64,000 bases of DNA from assembly GCF_963678635.1 (NCBI RefSeq), contig NC_087065.1, positions 44,985,919-45,049,918 of the forward strand, written 5' to 3'. How positions within the stretch are numbered: position 1 is the stretch's first letter; the number at the start of each line of letters is the position of its first letter. The translations under genes were made by a program, and so were the position numbers. Below are positions 34,521 to 46,500 of this stretch, in pieces. The notes below the pieces were generated by a model. It did not search any database. It had not been told where the DNA came from and saw only the letters and a list, made by a program, of their open reading frames with translations. Source of the DNA: Symsagittifera roscoffensis. Lineage: Eukaryota; Xenacoelomorpha; Acoela; Convolutidae.

Positions 34521-37500
34521 ATGGCTCTGCTGGACGTCGGACCAGAGCAGCACAGGAAGGTAAAGTTTATGCCAAAAAATTTTCAAGGTTTCATCTTCCC
34601 CATTCGTTGATACTATACTTACTGAGTTAGTTAGTATGATAGTTAGCTACAAGTGTTGGCTAAATACAACTTTCCGAATCTTTTTCAAGCCAAAAATGTG
34701 TGAGTACTTTTTAGAGTGTTTTGGTGATGTTTTGTTCGACTATTTTTCAGAAGACATTATTCGAAGGGGTTCAAATAAAAAGCAAATGGGAGCGTTACAT
34801 CAATTTGACGCCATTTGACTCTGGATTTGATGAGCAAGTAAAAATTTCATAGCACATCTTCGTAATACCTATTTTTGCCTTCAAAGTCTTTACTGTTTTG
34901 TTTTTGGTTATGAAAGCATGGCAACTAAGTGTTTCTGAACTGTGGAAAACACCTAACAACAAGCTAATCAGCTGATGAATCAGAATCGCAATTGTACCCA
35001 TAAGTAAGAAGCCGGAACTTTGTGCTTCCTTTAAAAGCAACGCGATGTTCTCCTTGTATGTTTTATGAGTGGCCATGTTCTTTGAAGGGGATATGTCTCT
35101 TCGTAGGATTTATTTGGTCATGCTTGCGTAGGTGTTGTTGCCGGTGGATGAGAGCGATCACTCTCTGCGCGCGGTGGAGTGGTACTTCAAATTTGGCAAA
35201 CTGCCTCATGACTTCGTGGTGATGTTCCACTGTATGGATACCGGCAACATTCTCTCCTCTAGCGGATACATGTGGGCAGGTGAGATAATTCAGCACTGTT
35301 CATGACCTTGCTGCCCGGTTTTGACGCTGGGAGTGTTTCGATTTTGGGAAAACACAAACATTTAAACATAGTTGATGGTCTCAAAAGAGTGAAAGTTTTG
35401 CCGGCTACGCCAAATATAAAGGTTGGAAGATATAAGAATTTTAAAATGTTAATTCAAACGTTTTCGCACATTTTGTGCATCATCAGGATTGAAAGTTTTT
35501 TACAAATTTTGGAAACTTATTGAAGTTTTGGTTTTACAATATTGAAGTTTGCTCTCGAAAACTTTTATTATGCATTTGGCTGTTATACCATCCCTGGCTT
35601 GCCAGTGACTGATGTGCCAGTTATAGTAGTATCATCAAAGATACTAAAGGAAGCAGTTTTTTATTGGTCAGAGCAGCTCCAAACTTTTGGGGCATATTTA
35701 TAAGTGGCTAGAAATTGAGTTAGGACTGGAGTGTATAACTCATAGAGTAATTTCGGATAGGGTACACCGTCTGCTCGTCACGCTATCTTATTTTCGGCCG
35801 GATAGATTCGTGCAACTTCTTAGTCTAATACCGATCCTAATCTTACTCTTATACTATCTAGTCTCAGGTTGTTTAACTAGTCTCTGCTAGGCTCAATAGA
35901 TCTAGGGTATACTGGTTTATTGCGGTTGCTGAAGTGCTCGGGAGAGTCCAACTAATTTCTAAGTTAAATTCAAATCTCTCTGGTGCTGAAGTTACAAGTA
36001 ACTTCAGCACTTTACAAATAAGTGGGTTGTTAGTTAGATGGATCATGATTGGTTAATATTAAATACTTTACATTGGTAAAACATTTAATTTATCCAATCA
36101 TAAAATATAGTTTAGATCAGGTTCCACCCATCCGGGTTTTACAGAGTTTTTTAGAATAGTTCTTCTGCAATTCGAAGGATGGATGATGGAAGTTGGTGTT
36201 TGGCGAACATCTTATTTCTTCTGTTTCCTTTTTTGTTAAAGAAGTTCCAGGAAGCTGGAGTTAGAGACATAAGACGTTGTGTCTTCTAGTGACAACGACT
36301 AAGTCTTCGCAACAAACTCAAATCTGATTTCAGAATGGTTGGCTATGTCAGGTTTTTCTGTTCTTCGTGGAGAACTTCTTTTGTGTCTGATCTAGCTTGG
36401 GAATGGCGTGGAGATTGTGCGTGGAGGGGATGCCTGGTTACTCGGATCTGTACGTATACTTGAACATCGAGGTGGTCATTGGTCTAGTTCAATGAAGTCC
36501 TTTTCTGCGAGGTCAAGTCGTACTCTAAATCCTTTGAGTTGTGGTTGTGAGCGGCATATCGATTGTAGTTGGTCATTCTCTCTCGAGTGTAGTGGGGTCG
36601 TCTTGTCTTTTGATGTTCGTCCTTGGTGTTGTATTCTGATCTATATATTGCATCATGTGATTTTATATTTTATAAAACTTTTATTAGTTTAATATTTTTT
36701 AATAATGATTTTAGTTAGTTGTTTTCACAAAAGCTTTTTGTTTTAGTTCGGTTATTTTGAAGAGTTACTCACACTTGAGTAGCTCTTATTAAAAATAGAG
36801 GTGTGGTCACAAAGCGTGGATGTAGCACGGTGGGTTAGGCCGGCTATAGAGCATGCTCAGGACGTCCTTCCTGGTGGGTTAGGCCAGGAGTGGGAGTATG
36901 ATTTCATGCGGTTTTTGTGAGGGGTCCTGTTATGTGACAACGTTTTATGTTGGGTTTGTTGTGGTCTTTCTTATGTTTTGTTGGTTGTGTCCTTTTTTCA
37001 AAAAGCAAATTGTTTGTGGTATGGGTTTGTCTTTCGACTTTTTTGTGTTTTATTATTTCTTTCTTAGACTTTATAATAGTCCTCAAAAGAATAAATTATC
37101 CAGTTTTAAACTGGGTTAATCCGGTTTGGGTACCGTTGGTTTCCTTTTCTTAGTCATGCTGTTATTCTATGATTTGTGGTATTTAGTAAGCTGCGTTGGT
37201 TAGTTTTGTTTAGTATATGATTCCTTTCCAACCGGGTTAAAGGAAAGTTTGAAACATGTTATTATATGTTAGAGTTGTTGAGTGTGAAAACTTGAAACTG
37301 AAATTCATTATTTTAAACAATTCTTCGTGGGCGAGCTGTGCGAGTGTGGATAGAATTTCTGTGCGAATGAATGAAAATATTAAAAGGTTAGTACTGCAAT
37401 TGCATTTTATTAATTTACTGCATAGAATTTGGAAATTTACTGCTAATTATGGAGGAATTTTAAGATACAAATTTTCATCATAATTAGATTTACTGCTTTG

Positions 37501-40500
37501 GGGGAAAATATTATAGATGAATTTACTGCATTGGTATTAAATTTATTAATTTATAAGTGTAAGAGATTAATAGAATTTTTGAAATCTGTTTGATGAAATT
37601 TGCGATTTTTATTTGTCTTTTGTGGTTTTTGTAGGTGATTGTCGGATGAAGGCTAAAAATCTAAAGAAAACATGGATAAAGTATGGTGAGTTTTTTAATA
37701 TTTTAATTAGTTAGTAATATTCACTTAATTCATACTTACCTGTTAGTCGTCGGGGAAAAAACCGTGGGGGAAGATGTCGTGAATTAGTTCTGAAGTTGTT
37801 AGTAGTTTAGCTAGAATGCGGATGATATTTTTAGTCTGAAGCAGTGGCCAAAGCAATTGAAGTGCCTTAATAGTGGTTAGTTCTTCAGTGCCTACAGCAA
37901 ACTCATAAGGTGTGTTTTGGATTAAGTTATATAATTTGTGGTTAAATTTAGTGTTGTGGATGAATTCTAAAATTGGGATTTCTATAGGCTGTACAAACTC
38001 GTGCGGGATAAGGAAGGGTCGGGATTCTTCGGCGTTGAAGGTCTTGGTGATGGGGCAGAAAATGTACAATTGGGTTATGGGGTCATAATTACGAAGAATA
38101 CCATGGAGGTTAGTGCCTTTAATACAATATGTGAAATTTAGGAAATACGGTGAAGTGTATTTTGAATTGATGAATTGAAAACGATGGTGTGGTTGTCTAG
38201 AGGGTGTGTGGAGGTCAAAGTGATTTTGGATGAAACGATAGTAACTGTATGTATGTGTTTGTTTAGTGCGCAACATAATATCATGTGAGCAGTGCAAATC
38301 TCTTTCGTGTGGTGCAAGGAAATGAAAGGTTAGTGAAAAGATTTGGAAGCGTTCTTTAAAACTTTCGTATGCTTGTGTGTTTGTTAGTGCTTCTGAAATA
38401 ATGTGATCAAACTTTCGGTCGAAGATGTTTAGTGTAAATACATATGGTGTCTTGATGAAAAATTTCTCGGTGATTTGTGGATTAGCGAAGCGATCGTCGT
38501 CTAAGAATTGATCTTGGTTAGCTCTGATGATGTTGTGATCGTAGTATTCTAGTGTATATTCATTAGCTCTAGGTGCAGTGTGTATTTTTAGTGATTTTTT
38601 ATATCCAACGTAAGTAAACTGTCTAGCGGTTAGTGGTGTAGTTAGTTGATATAGCATGTCTTTGTTTCGTTCTATATCGATGGAAGTGTTGGATAATGGT
38701 AAGCAAAGAGGGTTTGTGAAATGATAGTATGAGGTCCAAGAGAGAGTGGGCATTAAAACGTATTCATCTACAAAGTTGCGTGTTTCGTTAGCGTCGTGAG
38801 GGGTATTTAAGGTGTATTGTGGAAACGAGGGTAAAGTGATAGCTAAAAATTCTTTAGTGTTAGTATGCTGGGGGTGGTTGATGTATTCACGGGCTGTTCC
38901 TGGTTTTGCTGGGAAAGGATGGTTGGGGAATTTTCTTTTAAAAGTGCGGTAAGCTCTATTAGTGTTTAGTGAAGATATAGTGGATGTGGATGATGGTGTT
39001 AATGATTCAGTATAATTTGAAGAGGGTGTAGGGGGATTGGATGAATTTGTAGTGGAGGAGATTTGGTTTATGGTCGGGGTGTTAAGGTGGTAGGGTTGTT
39101 GTTGGAGGGTAATAAAATTATCTAGCTCTGGGGAGATTCGGGGGGTGTCTGGAGAATGAGATGATTGGTCAGAATGGTATGAGGAATAGGTTGGGGTAAC
39201 TTGGGAAGCATAAGAGGGTGTGGGAGTGATTGGGTCAGGGTTATTGGACAATATGGGTGGAAAAGGAGGTTGAGAAAAATTAGAAGGGTTATGAAAATTA
39301 TTGGATGGGGATGGTTCTGAGTCGGCAAATTCATCGGGGGTTTCAATATTCGGGTTATTTAGCTGTGAGATGGAGTATAAAACTGAAATATGTGAGTTAG
39401 TGTCGGAATTCATGCCTGATGTTACATTGCTAGATGGAAAATCGGGTGGCGGAAAAGCAAAAAGTGGTATGATTGGGATTGGAGAGGTAAGATTGGTTGG
39501 ATGGGAATTTGATCGGTGTAGTGATCCAAGTTGGCGGCTCATCGTGGGCTAAAAAAATTATTATTTTGAGATTGAAAAGCGGTGGTATGGGGCTGTTCAA
39601 TAATTTGTTCATAAGTATTATCATCTTGTGATTGATGTGTTATTATATGTTGGACGGGACTTTGCGATGTATTGAGTCGAAAATTTGGATTATGTGTGAT
39701 TGCTAAATGTCGAAAATTTCGTGGGACTAGGGATAGTGGATGGTTATTTGGTAGGGGTGGTAATTGTGGTGCCGTTGGCTGTGTGTCGACATTGTTATGT
39801 TCTTCGTCGTATGTATTTTGTCGTGTTGCTATTTTTGTGTTATATTCTTTTATTTGTGCGTCTAAAAGAATTTTGTTGATAGATGTGGAAAAAATTCCAA
39901 AAAATCCTGCAAAGAGTATGCGTGCTACGCTTGCTTGTCTGTTTACTTGTGTGTGTATAGCACATGTATTGTAGATTCCTTTTAAGAGTGAGAAAAGAAA
40001 TCCAATAAAGTTAAACATTGCGTATAAAATAGTCAATTTTTCTAAGATGTAGTAGGGCCATCCTAGAAAATCAAGGATTTCATTCTTGAGTGTAACAAAG
40101 CTAAAAATGTTGATTGGTGATATATCTTGGGGACGGTATTTTTCGCCGTTTAGATATATATAATCTTTAATGTCTTTAAAATATCCGCTATAGTCTTGTG
40201 TGTAGATATCGGCAAAACCTGCGGTTTCTGCAAGTTTGCGTAGATTTTGGTCAATTGATTGTCTTTGTATAGTGTCCATTTGTGTTAATAATTCTTGGAA
40301 TTGTTGTGTTCTAATGTGATGTTGAATATCTGATTTTGAATAGATTCCTATTGATTGTAAGTCTATATTTGGGTTTCGAGCGATAGCGCGAATGCTTTCT
40401 GGTGAAAATTTTTTGAGTGATTGCATTAATGTGGGGTATGGAGTGAGAAGATAATATTTATTTTCATCAGGGTTTAGTTGTACTACATTGTGGCTATTTT

Positions 40501-43500
40501 CTGATCCACATGGGACTGCGGTATCCCAGAAATAGGTTCTTCGTGAAAGTGTATCCACGAAATGTACTTTATTCTTATAAAAGATAGGGATTCTTTTATA
40601 ACATCGTTTATCTTCAAAAACGTATAGTGGTGATACTTTTTTGGTACAAGTATAAAACCATAAGATGTTTCCTTCGTAGTCTAAAAAATTTGATCTATTT
40701 CCTGATAATAAGTATCCTGCATAGGGTATTTTTAATACTGCTAGTGCAAGTGATTGTAATATTTGTGTTCGTTCTAATTCGCATAGTTGGTGTAGTGTTT
40801 CTAATTCGGAGAGTGACATTTCTTGAAAAATTCGGCTAATTGTATAATCTAGTTTCATATCTAAATGAATGTCATAGTGGATATTACCGAAATATGTAGT
40901 ATTCATTAGTGATAATTCTTGTAAGCGTGTGCTTCTGGTGTCATAAGGTTTTAGATGTCCACCAGGTTGTCCGTTGCTTTTTTCAAAATTAACTGGTATA
41001 TAGGATGTTCCTTCGTTTAGAGGATGACCTGTGGCATATGGGTCGATTTTTACTTTTCCAGTGGTCATGTCGAATCCTTTTTCGTATTCAACTAATATTT
41101 CAGAGTATTGTGTTCTGTGAAGTGGATTCCTGTATTTACATGCAAGTTCTGTTTCTTGATATATTTGAAAACGTGTCAATTTATTTTCTATATTGTCAAT
41201 GTTTCTAAAATTAGAACTTAGTTTTCGTGATGGATGGACTTGTTCATAAGGAATTGATTGTATGAAATATTTTTCGTGAAATTTTATCATAAGAGCGTGT
41301 ATTTTTGCTACTTGAAATGTTGTACATGTATCTTCGGGGAACCAAACAATTGTTGCTTGTGTTCTTGTTGTAGGGTCGCAATATCCTTGATCATTTTTAC
41401 AAGGTAGTCGGATTCCTTGATAGATCATTGTATTATCAGATAAATCTCGTGTGAGTTGTATTTTTTCGAGTTGTATTTTCCAATCGAAAAACATTATTTC
41501 TTGGTATCCTTTATTTTTTGTGTCTGCTTTGCAGTTTGATGGGTTATTTATACCAATGTGTGGTATCCAATGTTTATCATGTAGGTCATAGGTTAATCGT
41601 CCGTGTGCGCCGTTATACGGGTATTTTTCGTCTAGTTTTATATGTCCTTGGTGTCTTTCAAGTTGTGATTGATGTACAGAGTCTGAAAAAACTTGAAAAT
41701 TAACTAATTTTCTTTGGGAGTTTTTATTTTGTGTGATGTTTAGTCTAAGTAATTCATTTTTACAATCGTCGGGATTGAGATGTAAAAGACGTTCTATATT
41801 ACTTTGATAGAATGATTCATGGTCAAGTCGGTTTTTGTTGCCGTTGGAGACTTGTGAACAATGTACTTTCTTTTCGGAAAATGTCGCTGTGAATTTATAA
41901 CCTGTAACTGTTGTTGCTCGGGCTTTTGAATAGAGTGTTGCTATTACATCTGTGGTTTCTATAGCTTGTGGTTCTGTTTCACATTGTGATACTTGATTTA
42001 TTGCATATTTATGTAGTGTTTTTTGTTCATTTTCTTCGCAATCGTAATGTGTTACTAATAAATCTTGTGGTCCTGTACGAGGGGAAGGGTTTATGTTTTG
42101 ATTTGAGATTACTAGAAAAAGGAGTTGGAGAAAAATTAATAATTTTAGAATATACATGTGTATGATAATCCTGAGTATGGGTTATAAAATGTAATGTAAC
42201 CAATTGTGTTTTTGGTATATCTGTCGTATTTATATATTACTTCAGTAGTTATAAACGGTGGTGGTAGTGATTGAGCTGTTATGTTAGGTGGATTTAATGG
42301 GTAGGGATGTTGGGTAATATTATTTAACTTAACTGTGATTTCAAACTTTAATTGTAAACTGTTTTGTTGGAGTATTTGAATATTGTGATCACGGATATCG
42401 TTGTGAATATCTTGGCGATATTGTAATCTATTAAGTGCCCAGTTATGAAGGCGGTTACTTTCTTGATGTTGTCCAAATAATGGTGGAGGTGCTGTGAATG
42501 TATTCCAATCTAATCTTAAAGGAATATTTATTGATGATTGTTCTCGATATCTGGCGTCGAGATTATTTGGAAAATTTAAGTTAAAGGGTGGTGGTGAAAA
42601 CTGGCTTATTGATGGTGTTGATGGTAGTGATAATGTTTCTGGTAGTGATGAGGATGTTGTTGTATCCGTAGAAATATCTATGGGGTCATTGACTAAATTT
42701 GGTTCACCTTGTGTAAATGAATGTGTAGTCCAATATGGAAATCGTGATGCCTGGTTTGGGGGGTTAAAGGGATTTTCACGTATTTGCTCAGATGTTGGTG
42801 TTGAACCTAAGTAATCTGATGGTAGGCTTGAGGTGCTACGTTGTGAAAGAAGCGTAGGGGTTTCTGGTAATATACCAATGGGGTTTTCTGGAGTGTTTTG
42901 TGATGGGGATTGAGGTATATCAAAATGAACTCGGGGAGTTTGAAAATTTCTGTTTCGTCGAGGATGTATAATTTGTCTATTTATTTCGACTGTATTTTGG
43001 TTTTTACTAGAATTTTTTATTCTACTTAGTTCTTGTGGTAGTGTTGGATATAGGTTATATGTTGGTTCGCTTAAAGGTGCTTGTCGTTGAACTGGTTCTA
43101 GTGGTTCTGATAAACGAGCATGTCGTTCTTCAAAAGTGTATGGATTGTCTTGAAAAGAAATTCGTGTAGATGTTTGAGGATTTTGAGTAGTTGAAGGTGG
43201 TGTTTGGTTATCTTGGGATGATGTCGGTGAAGACTGATTCTGTGACTGTTGGGTAGCAATTTTTGATAGTTTTTTGAATTATTACTTTAGTGAGAAATTT
43301 TGTGTTTATTATAATATTCTTCCAAAAAAAGAATTAGAAGGGTTGTTGCTAGGGCAAATGTGAGGATTGCTTTCTTTATACATTTACATATTGTCAAAAT
43401 GAGGGATGATAAGAATGCTATGAAAATTACAAACAATAAAAAAATATCAGTTCTACTGAAAATTGTTCGTATCATTTAGACAAGTTGTTAAAATCGTACC

Positions 43501-46500
43501 TGTGGATATATTCAAGGGTTTTGGAAAGTTGGAGGAATAGTTCGAGTATAGTGTAGAAAATTAAAAAAATGTTACAAAAAATGATTAGGATTATTAGAAA
43601 ATATTCAAGTATATCAAAAAGAAATATTATAAAGGCTTCAAGTATTGAAAAAAAATGTTTAAAATTTATAAGTATTTGAGCAACTGTTTGAGAGAAGAGC
43701 ATTTAAGAAATGATCTCTTGGTCGAAAATTTTTTGCTGTTTGAGGCGATTTTCTAGTGTGGTCGAATTATTTATTAGTTTTTTGACAAGTGGGTTGAGTT
43801 TTGTAAAAAATTGTTGGGGGCAATTTTCATGGTGACTGGGAGGTCGTCTTTTTCTTTATTTTTGTTTGTCAAATGATCCGGGGTATGGTGAGATTTTTAT
43901 ACTTTAGGCTAATTAAAATCTTCATTTTGTTACTTTAGGCTAAGTTATCAAATTTGTTTTGGGGGTATTCGTGGTCTGAGTTGGGGAAATATTGTTGATC
44001 TTTGGGTTATTAGATAAGGGAGGGGTACGGTATTATGGTGATATTTATTTTAGTTGTCAAGTTGGAGTGGTTTGCTTATTTTTGACCTGGAGGTTGTAAA
44101 GTTATAGTTAGAGATGTGCCTGGAGTTCTAGATTATTCGTCTAATTGTATTTAGTTTGAGTTAGAGAAAGTGGCGGATTGGATGAATCCTATTGGTCTAT
44201 TTTGAACTAGAATTATTGCGTACTTGTGAGCATGTTATTTTGAAAAATTGAAATGAAAAATGTTACGGAGGTTTCAAGATTGTGAAGTATAAAATCTTAA
44301 AATTACTTTTTAAATTCTACTTTCTTTAATATTTTAGATTGGGGGATGAACATTTTGTAGTTTTTACGTGGTTGATTTCGGAGTCTTGTTGTTTTTCTAT
44401 GTTCAGATTTGTCTATTTCTTCTTGGGGTATTATTTGTTCTGTCATTTTTCTATTTTTTCTTTGTTTTGGAGATTCTTTATGGTTTTGTGTATTGTTTTT
44501 GGTGGCGGTTGGTTTTGTGTTTTGATTTTCGGTGGGGTTATCATTTTGTTCTGTGTTTTTCAGATGTGGTTCATTTTGAATGATTTTTAATCCTGTGAAA
44601 GAATATAATTGGGTTAATTCGCGGAGTGCGTATTCTTTTGGGTAATAAGGTAATAGGTTGTTTCGATGTTGAACGATTTCTTTTTTGTTTGAGTCGGTAA
44701 TTTTATATGTGACATCAGTGGGTTTTGCAATTATTTGGTATGGTCCTTTTCGAAGGGGTTGTAATTTTTTAGAAATTCCTTTTTGAGTATTAAAATTAGG
44801 TATTAAAACAAATGTTCCAATTTTTAAATCGGAAGCTGGTGTAAAACGTGAATTGATTAGTTCATTTATGTTTTGTCTTTGTAATAACTTTTTCGTTATT
44901 TTTTGGTAAATTTCATTGTGTTTCTTATCTCTATTTAAAATCCATTCGGTGTGTGTACCGGAGGCTAATTTAAGAATTTGTGGGTGATGAAAATGATCTT
45001 CATCGTGTGTATGTAAAGGTAGGTTATAACAAATTGAATCTTTATTTGGTTTACAATAACCTTGTGCGTTTTTATGGGAATTTGCTGTAAACATTATTGG
45101 TTTGCGTGGCTTTTGGTTAAAAACCATTTCGTATGGTGACATTCCTAGTGTTGTCGTAATTTGTGAGTTATATGCTAAGGGAAATAATTTTACATCTGCT
45201 GACCATTCGGTATATTTTGTATCATTTCCGTTGATGATACATCTAAGATATTCTTGTAGTGAACGGTTCATACCTTCGACTAAGCCGTTTGTCCAAGGTG
45301 CATGAGATGTACGTGGTTTGTGTTTAATGTTGTATAAATGACATAGTGTTATTATTTCATTATTTATGAATTCTGTACCATTGTCTGTAACTAAAATTTC
45401 TGGTAGTCCGAATTTTGCTATCCAGTGTTCATAGAGTGTTGTGTAAGCGTAATAAGCGTTACAATGTGGTACTGGGTTAAGTGCTACATAATGTGTAAAT
45501 GCGTCAACAATTACCATAATGTAGGAGTTTCCTTCTGATGAGGGTGAAATTGGTCCTTTAGTATCAAATGAGATACGATGATTAAAGTACAAACTTTGTC
45601 CTTTAAAATCTTGTTTTTGTGCTATTTGTTTTTGATTTGGGTAAGGTTTATTTAGCTGACATATTATACAATCATTGCATAGTACTTTTATCCAGATTGG
45701 TGCATTTGGGAAGTAAAAATTTTGTATAAAATTTGAATATGTTTTTTCTGATCCAGAGTGTCCTTTAATATTTTGTGTATGTGAAATATTAAAAGCGATG
45801 AGAATCATACTTAAAGGAAGACAGGGGACTATGGATTCGTTTAAGTTGTATTCTAAAAGGTCTGTAGTTTCATTCATTGTTGTGTAATTAAATTTGCGAA
45901 AATATCGGAGGAGTGTCTTGTTGCCTAGTATGGTTGAATCTGCTTTGTTAGGTTTAGTTTTATATCTGTGCCATGATTTCAGTTGTCGAATTACTGGGTC
46001 AAGGTTTTGATATTGTTTCAGTGTTGAAATTGTAATTATTTCTGTTGGGGGGAGAAAAATGTTTTCGATTTCTAATTTAGATAAGGGTATTGTATCAAGT
46101 GGGTCGTGAAGGTCAAAAACTTGATTTATTGTGTATTTTGAATCATTTGTTTGTGGTCCTGATAAATTTATTTTATCAGTTAAATCTTCTTTTTCAATTA
46201 GTGGAAAATGGTCTTTCTTAGGCAGGTGTTGTTTTGTTCGTTTTTGTTGGGTGTTATTTTTTATCCATTGAGAATATGGGATTGGTTTGAAAGTTGATGT
46301 TCCAAGTAAATCAACTTCATAATGATTATTTTGACAATCTAAATAAAGTGGGAAATGTTGTAAATTATTTATTTGTGATTGTTCAATATCAGTTTTAACT
46401 GCATATTTGCATTCTAATCGGGGTGATGTTTCGTTTTCTGCAAGGTAGAATTTTATGTTTTTGGGTATTTCAACTGTTGTTTTTCGTGTAAGTAATTCAG

